Made by a program: the position numbers and the translations under genes. This document shows, in pieces, positions 1-7,220 of a stretch of 38,668 nucleotides of DNA; the stretch's first letter is position 1; every line of letters starts with the position of its first letter. Source of the stretch: Opitutia bacterium (GTDB lineage: Bacteria > Verrucomicrobiota > Verrucomicrobiia > Opitutales > Opitutaceae); contig CANJIU010000094.1 in assembly GCA_947474365.1 (NCBI GenBank), positions 1-38,668 of the forward strand, given 5' to 3'. The notes below the pieces were generated by a model, which saw nothing but the letters and a program-made list of their open reading frames with translations, did no database searches and had not been told where the DNA came from.

Positions 1-34
1 CCAACGCAAATATACGACAAAAACCCGTCCCTCC

Positions 35-53
35 CGCCGTGCTCCGCACGGCG
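35..53 (-). terminator. Short GC-rich hairpin downstream of rpe
   Basis: The sequence shows a perfect 8-bp stem (CGCCGTGC at 35-42, GCACGGCG at 46-53) with a 3-base loop. Read on the minus strand, in the direction of rpe transcription, a run of five T lies 11 bases beyond the stem. The T-run is not adjacent, so this is at best a weak intrinsic terminator and may only be a 3' end-protecting hairpin. Together with the larger inverted repeat at 57-144 it fills the space after rpe. Confidence 0.35.
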
Positions 54-56
54 CTC

Positions 57-144
57 AGCAGCCCGTCAGAGTTGGGCCTCCCGTCGCCGGAAAAATTTTG
101 GAAAATCACCCCCAAGCCTGATTTTCCAAGTCCGACGGGCTGCT
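57..144. repeat. Nested inverted repeat overlapping the rpe stop codon
   Basis: The outer arms 57-73 and 128-144 are reverse complements over 17 bases with 2 mismatches, the first 11 bp being perfect (AGCAGCCCGTC / GACGGGCTGCT). Inside lies a perfect 10-bp repeat, TTGGAAAATC at 98-107 and GATTTTCCAA at 120-129. The structure overlaps the rpe stop codon (143-145). It could form one long branched hairpin in the 3' end of the minus-strand transcript. It resembles a REP- or MITE-type palindromic element, but only one copy is in this window, so that is an inference. It is not a standard terminator because no T-run follows directly. Confidence 0.6.
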
Positions 145-805
145 AGAGCGCCGCGATCGTGGCTGCGTAGCTCGCCTGATCGGCGGCACGGAAAAACGAC
201 GTGCCGGCGACAAACGTGTCTGCTCCGGCCGCGCGGCAATCCACCGCGTTCGTCAGGTCGATACCGCCGTCCACCTCGAGGCGGAAATTCAGGTTGCGCT
301 CCTGGCGCCAGGCGTCGATTTGCCGAAGCTTCGGAAGCATGTCGCGGCGGAACGGCTGGCCGCCAAAACCAGGCTGTACTGTCATTACCAGCACGAGGTC
401 GACGAAGGCGAGCAGCGGTTCGATCGCGGTCGCGGGTGTACCCGGATTGAGCACGATGCCGTTTTGGCAGCCGAGGTCCCGAATGCGCGCGAGCGTCGCC
501 ACATGGTCGTAGGTGGGCTCGATATGGATGCTAATGAGATTTGCCCCGGCCTTGGCGAAGGCCTCAACGTACCGGTGCGGTTCGCTCAGCATCAGGTGGG
601 TATCGAAGAAAAGTTTTGAGCCGGCCCGCCGCAGGGCCGCGAGCGTTTCGGGCCCGAAGGTGAGATTCGGCACGAAATGCCCGTCCATCAGATCGAGGTG
701 AATCCACTTAACTCCGAGATCGGCGACGAGCCGGGCGCTCGCGGCGAGATTGGCGTGGTCCCCGGCGAGGATGGACGGGGTTAGTACGGAAGGATGACGG
801 ACCAT
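143..805 (-). CDS. rpe: Ribulose-phosphate 3-epimerase
   Basis: This enzyme interconverts ribulose 5-phosphate and xylulose 5-phosphate in the pentose-phosphate and Calvin pathways, in the cytoplasm. The 220-residue product has the usual family length and a full TIM-barrel pattern. Visible motifs are LTPSILAGD near the N-terminus, HLDLMDGHFVPNLTFGP with metal/catalytic residues H36, D38 and D41, DTHLM (H70), QPGFGGQ near 144-150 and LEVDGGI with the second catalytic Asp at 179. The gene starts 18 bases after the LptE-like gene stops, so it is probably the last gene of the envelope operon. The pairing with outer-membrane genes may be simple cotranscription. Identification is secure. Confidence 0.96.
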   Translation of the reverse strand: MVRHPSVLTPSILAGDHANLAASARLVADLGVKWIHLDLMDGHFVPNLTFGPETLAALRRAGSKLFFDTHLMLSEPHRYVEAFAKAGANLISIHIEPTYDHVATLARIRDLGCQNGIVLNPGTPATAIEPLLAFVDLVLVMTVQPGFGGQPFRRDMLPKLRQIDAWRQERNLNFRLEVDGGIDLTNAVDCRAAGADTFVAGTSFFRAADQASYAATIAAL

Positions 806-823
806 GGCGGTGTCGTGCGGCCC

Positions 824-1348
824 TCACCACACGTCGAGTGCCGCGTGGGCGACCTTGGCGGAGAGCGTCTCCGCCAAAAGGGGGATGGTCTGATATTCGG
901 ACTGAAGCTGGCCGCTGTCGGTAAAAACCTCGCGCATCGCGCTGATAGGGCGGTTTTCGAAAATCACCTTTCCGTTCCGGCCTTCGCGAAGGGTACAGGT
1001 CGTGCCAAGCGTCTCGTTGAATTTTCGGGCCAGCCCGGTGTCCCCTTCGCGCACCGCCGCGATCTCGCGATGGAATTCGGTGATGACGACAGTGAGCGTT
1101 GCATCTGCGTCCGTCGCTGAATTGACGAGGGAAACCCGCCCATCCCGGGCGAACGCCTCTCGTAGCCGGGTCGAGACGATCGCCTGGGCCTGCGGGAGCA
1201 GCGTTTTGTTGGCAACCGGCTCCACATAGAGCGTGCGGTAGGACGGCTGTCCGCCAGTGCCCAGTCGGTAGTTTGCGCAGCCGGCTGCGACGAACAGGCA
1301 GGTTCCGAAAAGGAGGAGGGCGAGAACGGATGACAGCGAACGACTCAC
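824..1348 (-). CDS. lptE: LptE-like outer-membrane lipoprotein
   Basis: A predicted lipoprotein of 174 residues resembling LptE, which plugs the LptD barrel and helps deliver lipopolysaccharide to the outer surface. The reading frame is open further upstream, but that would overlap the BamD-like gene. I chose the GTG at 1348, which gives a short N-terminus, a hydrophobic core and a lipobox ending FVAAGC, with Cys near residue 24. After it come the YRLG and YVEPVANKT-like strands typical of LptE-family (LPS-assembly lipoprotein) proteins in non-proteobacterial phyla, then a DATLTVVITEF strand. It sits between the BamD-like gene and rpe, on the same strand. The family call rests on pattern; the lipoprotein call is firm. 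Confidence 0.75.
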   Translation of the reverse strand: MSRSLSSVLALLLFGTCLFVAAGCANYRLGTGGQPSYRTLYVEPVANKTLLPQAQAIVSTRLREAFARDGRVSLVNSATDADATLTVVITEFHREIAAVREGDTGLARKFNETLGTTCTLREGRNGKVIFENRPISAMREVFTDSGQLQSEYQTIPLLAETLSAKVAHAALDVW

Positions 1349-1436
1349 GGTGGCGGAAACTTGGTCGCGCTCTCGGGCGGAAGAAATACGGGGTAGAAAC
1401 GTGCTTCCCGACGAGCGATGGCCGAATGAATCGCGC

Positions 1437-2498
1437 TCAGAAAAAGAAGAAACGCTTTTTCTTCTTGGGCGGCTCGGTTGCGCCGGCGACGGGCGCCGGC
1501 TGTCCGGCGGCCTTGGCTTCAACTTCGACGAGCCGGGCCTTGGCCCGCTGGGCGATGGCGGACTCGGGATAGGCTGTGATGGCTTCGTTGTAGAATACGC
1601 GGGCCGCCTTGAAATTGGATCGCTTGTAGAAGTAGAAGTCGGCCATCCGCAATTTGCTCTCGGCCAGCATCGTCTTCATCCCATCGAGGCCTTTTTCCGC
1701 ATTGGCGATGTTGGAGTCGCCTGGGAACAGGAGCATGAAATCGGTGAAATACGTAATCGATTCCTTGGTGGCGCCCTGATCGTAGTACGGGCCGTCGACG
1801 AGTGAGGCGTGGGTTTGCGCAAGTTTCAGGTAAGCGTCGGGTGCGAGGAGGCTCTGCGAGTAGTTGTTGATCATGCGGTCGAGGGCATCGATCGCGTTTT
1901 CGGTGTTGCCCAGCTTCTGGTGTCCCCGCGCGATGTTCATGAGGGAAAGCGGCGCGTAGTCGCTATAGGGGGCGTTCACGAGAATGTTTTCGTAATACTC
2001 GATCGCCTTGTCGCGCTGGCGGAAACCCGGGAGCAGTCCCCACAGCATCCGACCGCGGGCGCCGTCGAGCAGGGCGCTGGCGATGCGGTATTGCTCACCG
2101 ATGATTTCGTTGAAACGACGGGTGTTAGGGTAGCGGGCGATAATCTGCTGATAATCCTCAAAAGCCTTGGTGTAGTCCTTGCGGGAAAGGCGAATGCGCG
2201 CCGAGCGGTAGAGGGCCTCGGGCGCGTAAATCGAGTTGGGATATTTCTTTGCGACCGACTGATAGGTGCGGATGGCGCTCCGTCCGCTTCCCTCTTCTTC
2301 GGCCGAGCGCGCCTTGTTCATCTGGTCCAAGGCCGTTCTGCCCTCGGCCCCGGCGAGTCCGGAAAGGGCACCGCCCTCGACGCGCCACCCGGATCCCTTG
2401 GTCCAGACCAAGTCGGCACGCGCGGTCACTGTCAAAAGGCACAGGACGGAGAGGAGAAGGGAGAAGGCGGCGGGCAGGCGCGGTGGAACAGAAAGCAT
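1437..2498 (-). CDS. bamD: BamD-like outer-membrane assembly TPR protein
   Basis: A 353-residue protein resembling BamD/YfiO, the TPR scaffold of the beta-barrel assembly machine. A signal peptide (roughly residues 1-28, ending ARA) is followed by TPR-like repeats with the spacing and signatures of the family: AIRTYQSVAKKYPNS, APEALYRSARIRLSRKDY, AFEDYQQIIARYPN, and DKAIEYYENILVNAPYSDYAP. Most BamD proteins are lipoproteins; here no good lipobox is seen, since the only Cys near the cleavage site (residue 20) lies in SVLC. The protein ends in four Lys, one Arg and four Phe after a Pro/Ala-rich linker, an odd tail. It starts 12 bases after fabH ends. CpoB/YbgF-type TPR proteins are a less likely alternative. 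Confidence 0.82.
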   Translation of the reverse strand: MLSVPPRLPAAFSLLLSVLCLLTVTARADLVWTKGSGWRVEGGALSGLAGAEGRTALDQMNKARSAEEEGSGRSAIRTYQSVAKKYPNSIYAPEALYRSARIRLSRKDYTKAFEDYQQIIARYPNTRRFNEIIGEQYRIASALLDGARGRMLWGLLPGFRQRDKAIEYYENILVNAPYSDYAPLSLMNIARGHQKLGNTENAIDALDRMINNYSQSLLAPDAYLKLAQTHASLVDGPYYDQGATKESITYFTDFMLLFPGDSNIANAEKGLDGMKTMLAESKLRMADFYFYKRSNFKAARVFYNEAITAYPESAIAQRAKARLVEVEAKAAGQPAPVAGATEPPKKKKRFFFF

Positions 2499-2510
2499 TC
2501 GAAAAAAGAG

Positions 2511-3503
2511 TTACCAGCGAATCAGCGCGCTTCCGTAGGTCAAGCCCGCCCCAAAGGCTACCATCAGGGTCAGGTCGTCCTTCTTGATCCGGCCGGTGCG
2601 CCTGGCTTCGTCGAGCGCGAGCGGAATCGAGGCGGCCGAGGTGTTGCCGTAGCGATCGACGTTCACGAAGAAACGTTCCATCGGTAGCTCGAGGTATTGG
2701 GAGATCGCGTCAATGATCCGCAAATTGGCCTGGTGGGGAATCACGAGCGAAATCTGATCCGCCCGGACATGGCATTGTTCCAAAATATCGCGGGCGGCCT
2801 CATCCATGGCGCGGACGGCCAGCTTGAAGACTTCCTTGCCTTTCATGCGGATGCAGTGGTCGCGCGCGGCAATCGATTCGGGGGTAGTGGGAGACTTGCT
2901 GCCTCCGTGGGAGATGTAGAGCAACTCGGCGCCTTCGCCAAACGCCCCGAGCCGTGTGCCGAGCAGCCCGCGGTTTGGTTCCTCGCTCGTCCCGATCACC
3001 GTGGCGCCGGCCCCGTCGCCAAACAGCACGCAGGTTGTCCGATCCTGCCAGTCGATGACGGCGGAAAGCTTTTCGACGCCAATGACGAGGGCCTTTTTGT
3101 AGCGGCCGGAACTGATCATCGCGCAGGCGGTGTCGAGTGCGTAGACAAATCCTGAGCAGGCGGCGTTGAGGTCGAAACAGGCCGCGGTGGTGGGCACGCC
3201 GAGTTTGCGCTGGATGAAGCAGGCGCACGCCGGCATCGGCATGTCGGGCGTCATCGTGGCGACGATCAGGAGATCGATGTCGGCAGGCTTCAGTCCCGCG
3301 TCTTCGAGCGCACGCTGGGCGGCGACCACCCCCATGTCGGATGAAGTCTCGCCCGGCGCGGCGATGCGGCGTTCCTTGATTCCGGTCCGGCTGAAAATCC
3401 ACTCATCGGAGGTCTCCACCGTATGGGCCAGTTCATCATTGGTCACGATGCGCGCGGGGGCGTAGGAACCGGTGCCGAGTATGACGGTGGAAAGGGGGGG
3501 CAT
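2511..3503 (-). CDS. fabH: 3-oxoacyl-[ACP] synthase III
   Basis: FabH starts fatty-acid synthesis by condensing acetyl-CoA (or a branched starter) with malonyl-ACP. The 330-residue product is full length. The catalytic triad is visible: Cys116 in NAACSGF, His257 in IPHQANLR and Asn287 in YGNTSAAS. DEWIFSRTGIKERR near residue 33 and the FGDGAGA loop near 161 are typical. It follows plsX by about 60 bases, the classical plsX-fabH order, and lies 12 bases before the BamD-like gene. The usual next gene fabD is absent here. Starter-unit preference cannot be read from the sequence. Confidence 0.97.
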   Translation of the reverse strand: MPPLSTVILGTGSYAPARIVTNDELAHTVETSDEWIFSRTGIKERRIAAPGETSSDMGVVAAQRALEDAGLKPADIDLLIVATMTPDMPMPACACFIQRKLGVPTTAACFDLNAACSGFVYALDTACAMISSGRYKKALVIGVEKLSAVIDWQDRTTCVLFGDGAGATVIGTSEEPNRGLLGTRLGAFGEGAELLYISHGGSKSPTTPESIAARDHCIRMKGKEVFKLAVRAMDEAARDILEQCHVRADQISLVIPHQANLRIIDAISQYLELPMERFFVNVDRYGNTSAASIPLALDEARRTGRIKKDDLTLMVAFGAGLTYGSALIRW

Positions 3504-3563
3504 TACGGGTGGGCAGGACGATGGGGAGAGGGCGACGGAATCCGTGGAAGGACTTCGGTTGGG

Positions 3564-4622
3564 TCAGGAAAGGATAATCTGGCCGAGCAATTCGTTCGCG
3601 CGTGCGATGTCGGCTTCGATGCGCTGATTCATGTCGGCTTTGACCATTTCATTGGCCGCGAAAATTGCGCTCTTGATCGAGCGGCGGTTCGACGAACCGT
3701 GGGCCTTGAGGATGTTGCCGTTCAGTCCAAGGAGCGGCGCGCCGCCGTACCGTTCGGGATTGATTCGCTCCTTCAAGGCCTTGAACGCACCCTTGGAAAG
3801 CAGCGCCCCGGTCGCCCGCATCGGGTTCGCCTGCAGTTCCTGCCGGAGCAGGTTGGAAAAGAACTTCACGAGTGATTCCCAGCTCTTCAGCATGATATTT
3901 CCGACAAAACCATCGCAGACGACGACGTCGACATGTTCGGCGAAGACCTGAAATCCCTCGATCGGGCCGGCGTAGTTGATGAGATCGCCGACGCGCTTCA
4001 GTAATTCGTTTGTTTCGGTGCTCAGGGCGTTGCCCTTGCCTTCCTCGGTGCCGATGGTCATCAGGCCGACGCGAGGCGCTTTCACCCCGAGCATGACTCT
4101 GCAGTAGTGGCTGCCGAGGATCGCGTTATGCACGAGATGTTCGGGCTTCGCCTCCGGGTTGGCGCCGGCATCGATCAGGACAAAGTGGCCCCCCTCACGG
4201 GGACAGATGGCGGCGAGTGCGGGACGGGCGATGCCTTCCATCGGTCGCAGGCGCAGGGTGCCGCACGCCATCAAGGCACCGGTGTTGCCGCAGCTTACCA
4301 CGACGCCGGCCTCGCGGTTCTTCACGAGTTCGATGGCACGAACCATCGAGGAATCTTTCTTCCGCTTCAGCGCGTTAAGCGGCTTGTCCTCCATCGTGAT
4401 GACTTCGGACGCGTGCAGCACCGAAAGGCGGCTGCTGCAGTGCAGGCCGGCCTCCCTCATGAGTGGCAGCAACTGCTCTTCGTTGCCGACGAGCATGAGC
4501 GGATTCAGCGATCCATATTGATGGAGCGCCAGCTTGACGGCAGCGACGACTTCGGAGGGACCCAGGTCGCCTCCCATGGCGTCGATGACGATGCGCCCCG
4601 CTGCGCCGGAATTTGTGACCAT
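3564..4622 (-). CDS. plsX: Phosphate acyltransferase PlsX
   Basis: PlsX converts acyl-ACP to acyl-phosphate, the acyl donor for PlsY in the first step of phospholipid synthesis; it is a peripheral membrane enzyme. The 352-residue product is of normal length. Motifs include IVIDAMGGDLGPSE at the N-terminus, SMVRAIELVKNREAGVVVS with SCGNTGA, LIDAGANPEAKPEHL, VVVCDGFVGNI and GAPLLGLNG near the C-terminus. It lies 46 bases downstream of rpmF and just upstream of fabH. That order is widely conserved, and the three are probably cotranscribed from the promoter before rpmF. Confidence 0.97.
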   Translation of the reverse strand: MVTNSGAAGRIVIDAMGGDLGPSEVVAAVKLALHQYGSLNPLMLVGNEEQLLPLMREAGLHCSSRLSVLHASEVITMEDKPLNALKRKKDSSMVRAIELVKNREAGVVVSCGNTGALMACGTLRLRPMEGIARPALAAICPREGGHFVLIDAGANPEAKPEHLVHNAILGSHYCRVMLGVKAPRVGLMTIGTEEGKGNALSTETNELLKRVGDLINYAGPIEGFQVFAEHVDVVVCDGFVGNIMLKSWESLVKFFSNLLRQELQANPMRATGALLSKGAFKALKERINPERYGGAPLLGLNGNILKAHGSSNRRSIKSAIFAANEMVKADMNQRIEADIARANELLGQIILS

Positions 4623-4668
4623 CGCGGGGATGGCAGGGGTGTTAAACTGCCGCGTGACGCGTGGAGGC

Positions 4669-4848
4669 TCAGACCTCGACGTTCAGCACCTGGCGACCGC
4701 GATACATCCCGTTCTTCGGATTGACCCGGTGAGGGCGAAAAGCGCTTCCGTCGGTCGGATCCTTGGCGAATTCGGGCGCCTTGAAGGCGTTGGCCGCGCG
4801 GCGGTTGGCGCTGCGGCGTTTGGACTGCTTGCGTTTCGGATTGGCCAT
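4669..4848 (-). CDS. rpmF: 50S ribosomal protein L32
   Basis: A 59-residue basic protein found by translating the minus strand by hand. It begins MANPKRKQSKRRSANRRAAN and ends RGRQVLNVEV, the typical L32 layout: N-terminal basic tail, middle HRVNPKNGMYRGR. The four zinc-binding Cys found in some L32 proteins are absent, so this is the Cys-free form. There is no Shine-Dalgarno sequence; the bases before ATG are CTCCTCCC. It stands immediately before plsX, as in many bacteria. The DUF177/YceD gene that usually precedes rpmF is missing; uppP lies upstream instead. Confidence 0.95.
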   Translation of the reverse strand: MANPKRKQSKRRSANRRAANAFKAPEFAKDPTDGSAFRPHRVNPKNGMYRGRQVLNVEV

Positions 4849-4914
4849 GGGAGGAGTGTTTCAGTGTGCGTGCGCTTCGGAAAAAACGCCCGTGTGCTGG
4901 GTGTGAAGGGGTCG

Positions 4915-4943
4915 GAGTAAAGGGCGGCACTCTGACGCGTCAA
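4915..4943 (-). promoter_or_regulatory. Possible sigma70-type promoter of rpmF-plsX-fabH with overlapping palindrome
   Basis: On the minus strand a -35 box TTGACG (4938-4943) is separated by 17 bases from a weak -10 box TTACTC (4915-4920), about 65 bases before the rpmF start. The perfect 10-bp palindrome TGACGCGTCA (4933-4942) overlaps the -35 box and could be an operator. The -10 box is poor, so the promoter call is tentative. Confidence 0.4.
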
Positions 4944-4958
4944 GCGCCATCATGCCGC

Positions 4959-6014
4959 TCATTTCTGCAGGTAAAATACCACGACCAGTGCGGTCGCGAC
5001 GGCGAGACGGTACCAGGCGAAGGCCATGAGCCCGTGTTTGGTCAGCCAATGCACGAGGAACTTCACGCAAATCGCCGCGGTAATTGCGGCGATGACGGCC
5101 CCCAGTAAAATGGGTGGCAAACCGAAGACGTGGATCATGGCCCCTCCGCTCTTGAGTCCCTTGTAGAGTGATGCTGCGCTCAACGTCACGAAGCCGAGGA
5201 GAAAGCTGAATTCGGCCGAGCGGCGCGGATCCAGACCGACGAAATACCCGCCAACGATCGTCATCATGGAGCGGCTGGTGCCGGGCCACATCGCGATGCA
5301 TTGAAGTCCGCCGATCGCGGCCGCTTTCATCGGGGTGAGGGCGGTAAGACCGGCTGAGACTTCGCGGTTCGTGGTGGCGTCAGCCGGAGCTGATTCCCGG
5401 TTTCGACGCCACCATTCGGCATAGATCATCAGGAAAGCTCCCGCCACCTGGGCAATGATCACCGCGCGGACGGAGAAGAGGTGTTCGTCGATCCAACTGT
5501 GGGCGAGGAATCCGATGACCGCCGCCGGAATGAAGGCGATCATGACATTGATCAAAAGGCGTCGTCCCTCAAGGTCGCGGCCTTGCACGCCGCGCAGCAT
5601 TGCCATGAACTGCGACCAGTAAAGCAGGGCAACCGCTGCGATGGCGCCCGCCTGAATCACCACCGTGTAGGTGTCTGCGGCCAGCTTCATTGTGAGGGGT
5701 TCTCCGGCCGGATTTTTCGCCGACGGCTTTTTGTGCCAGAGGGGTTTTCCGTCCGAGCCGACGAGCGGTTGGTCTGAATCGAGGTGGAGCAGACGCGTCG
5801 CGATGATCAGGTGTCCGGTCGAGGAGATGGGGAGGAATTCCGTCACTCCTTCGACCACGCCGAGGATAATGGCGTCCCCGGTGCTGAGTTCCCTGGCGGC
5901 AGTCGCCGCGTTCGTCGCCGGAGCGGCTTGTTGCTTTCCGGCGCTCGCCGCAGACTGGGCCGAGACGAATGGCACGCTGAACATGAACGCACAGGTGAGG
6001 AGGATGATTCGCAC
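4959..6014 (-). CDS. uppP: Undecaprenyl-diphosphatase with N-terminal signal-like extension
   Basis: UppP (BacA) is an integral inner-membrane enzyme that dephosphorylates undecaprenyl diphosphate so the carrier lipid can be reused for peptidoglycan and O-antigen; it also confers bacitracin tolerance. The two signature motifs are present: EGVTEFLPISSTGH (residues 55-68) and PGTSRS (244-249), followed by several hydrophobic segments. The protein has 351 residues against about 270 usually. The excess is an N-terminal extension (1-45) that looks like a cleavable signal peptide ending VSAQ, a hydrophilic insert near 82-113 and another near 204-225. The start is GTG at 6014; no start lies nearer the conserved region. 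It is divergent from trpD. Confidence 0.94.
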   Translation of the reverse strand: MRIILLTCAFMFSVPFVSAQSAASAGKQQAAPATNAATAARELSTGDAIILGVVEGVTEFLPISSTGHLIIATRLLHLDSDQPLVGSDGKPLWHKKPSAKNPAGEPLTMKLAADTYTVVIQAGAIAAVALLYWSQFMAMLRGVQGRDLEGRRLLINVMIAFIPAAVIGFLAHSWIDEHLFSVRAVIIAQVAGAFLMIYAEWWRRNRESAPADATTNREVSAGLTALTPMKAAAIGGLQCIAMWPGTSRSMMTIVGGYFVGLDPRRSAEFSFLLGFVTLSAASLYKGLKSGGAMIHVFGLPPILLGAVIAAITAAICVKFLVHWLTKHGLMAFAWYRLAVATALVVVFYLQK

Positions 6015-6173
6015 GAGGGTTTGGTTTCAGCTTTGGCATACTGGGGCAATTTTATTTGCCGGAGTCGCTTTGTCGTTGCGAGGGGCGGAATCGCGCCGCA
6101 ATCAGTCTCGGATTTTCACTGGCGTGTGCCCGCTCCGGGCGCAGTCTGTATTGTCCAAACCAACGATTTCATC

Positions 6174-7220
6174 ATGCCCACACTTGCCACTCTGACGGAG
6201 CAGATTGCCGCGGGACGGAACCTGACGTCTCCCGACGTGGAGATTGCGGCCGCGGCGCTGGCGGCCACCGCGGATTCAGACGAGGTCAAGGGTGGGTTTC
6301 TCCTCGCGCTCGCGCAGAAGGGTGAAACGGCGGAGGAAGTGGCGGCGTTTGCCACCGCGTTTCGATCCCGGGCGATCAATCCCGGCGTTGAAGCATGGGC
6401 GTCGCACGCCATCGACATCGTCGGCACGGGCGGCGACCATGCGGGCGGCTTCAATATCTCCAGTGTCGTGGTGCTGGTGCTGGCGAGTTTGGGTGTGACC
6501 GTGATGAAACACGGCAACCGGGGGATCACCTCGAAATGCGGCAGTGCGGACCTGCTCGGGGGCCTCGGTGTCAAACTCGAGGCGCCGGCGGAACAGGTGC
6601 GGCGCGCGCTGGCCGAACTCGGCTTCGTTTTTTTCTTTGCCCCGGCGTATCATCCGACCTTCCGGCACATCGTTCCGGTGCGGAAGGCGCTCGCCGCCCG
6701 CGGGCAGCGCACCGTATTCAATATCCTTGGACCATTGATTAATCCGGGACGGCCGGCCCACGTCTTGCTTGGCACGTATTCGGCGGCGTCGGTGCCGAAG
6801 CTGGCGGGTGCCCTTGAGGCCCTCGGGGCCAGGTCGGGGCTCGCGGCGCACGGTGTCATCGACGGCGAGCGCGGAATCGACGAGCTTACCACCGCGACCA
6901 CCAACCGGGTGCGCGGCTTCGGGGACCGGCGGGACATTGACGGTGAATGGCAGGCGGCGGACTTTGGCTTGTCCCGCGCCCCGTTTTCCCATTTGGCCGG
7001 CGGAGATCTCGCGTCGAATCTCGCGATCGTGGACGCCCTGCTTGTGGGGCGGGCGCCGACGGGACTTGCCGATACCGTGGTGCTCAATGCCGCCGTTGGT
7101 CTGTGGCTGGTCGGTCGGGTGGCTTCGGTGGGAGAGGGCCTCGCTCCGGCGCGAGAAGCCCTTCTGGGTGGCGCGGTGCGCCAGAAGATTGCGGCCACGA
7201 GGGAATTTTACCGTTCATGA
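6174..7220 (+). CDS. trpD: Anthranilate phosphoribosyltransferase
   Basis: TrpD transfers the phosphoribosyl group of PRPP to anthranilate in tryptophan synthesis. I chose the ATG at 6174 (348 residues); the frame is open for 390 bases upstream, but that part overlaps the divergent uppP region and shows no family similarity. Motifs include DIVGTGGDHAGGFNISS (PRPP/Mg binding), KHGNRGITSKCGSADLLGG, APAYHPTFRHIVPVR, RTVFNILGPLINP and GIDELT. Some positions differ from textbook TrpD (GGFNISS for the usual TFNIST; HGVIDGERGIDE), so a TrpD-like paralogue is possible. No other trp gene is nearby. The stop codon overlaps the glmM start. Confidence 0.9.
   Translation: MPTLATLTEQIAAGRNLTSPDVEIAAAALAATADSDEVKGGFLLALAQKGETAEEVAAFATAFRSRAINPGVEAWASHAIDIVGTGGDHAGGFNISSVVVLVLASLGVTVMKHGNRGITSKCGSADLLGGLGVKLEAPAEQVRRALAELGFVFFFAPAYHPTFRHIVPVRKALAARGQRTVFNILGPLINPGRPAHVLLGTYSAASVPKLAGALEALGARSGLAAHGVIDGERGIDELTTATTNRVRGFGDRRDIDGEWQAADFGLSRAPFSHLAGGDLASNLAIVDALLVGRAPTGLADTVVLNAAVGLWLVGRVASVGEGLAPAREALLGGAVRQKIAATREFYRS

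Noticed and set aside
6126..6142. Hairpin GTGCCCG-CTC-CGGGCGC before trpD, considered as a trp attenuator
   Set aside because: No leader peptide with Trp codons and no T-run follow, so attenuation is unsupported.
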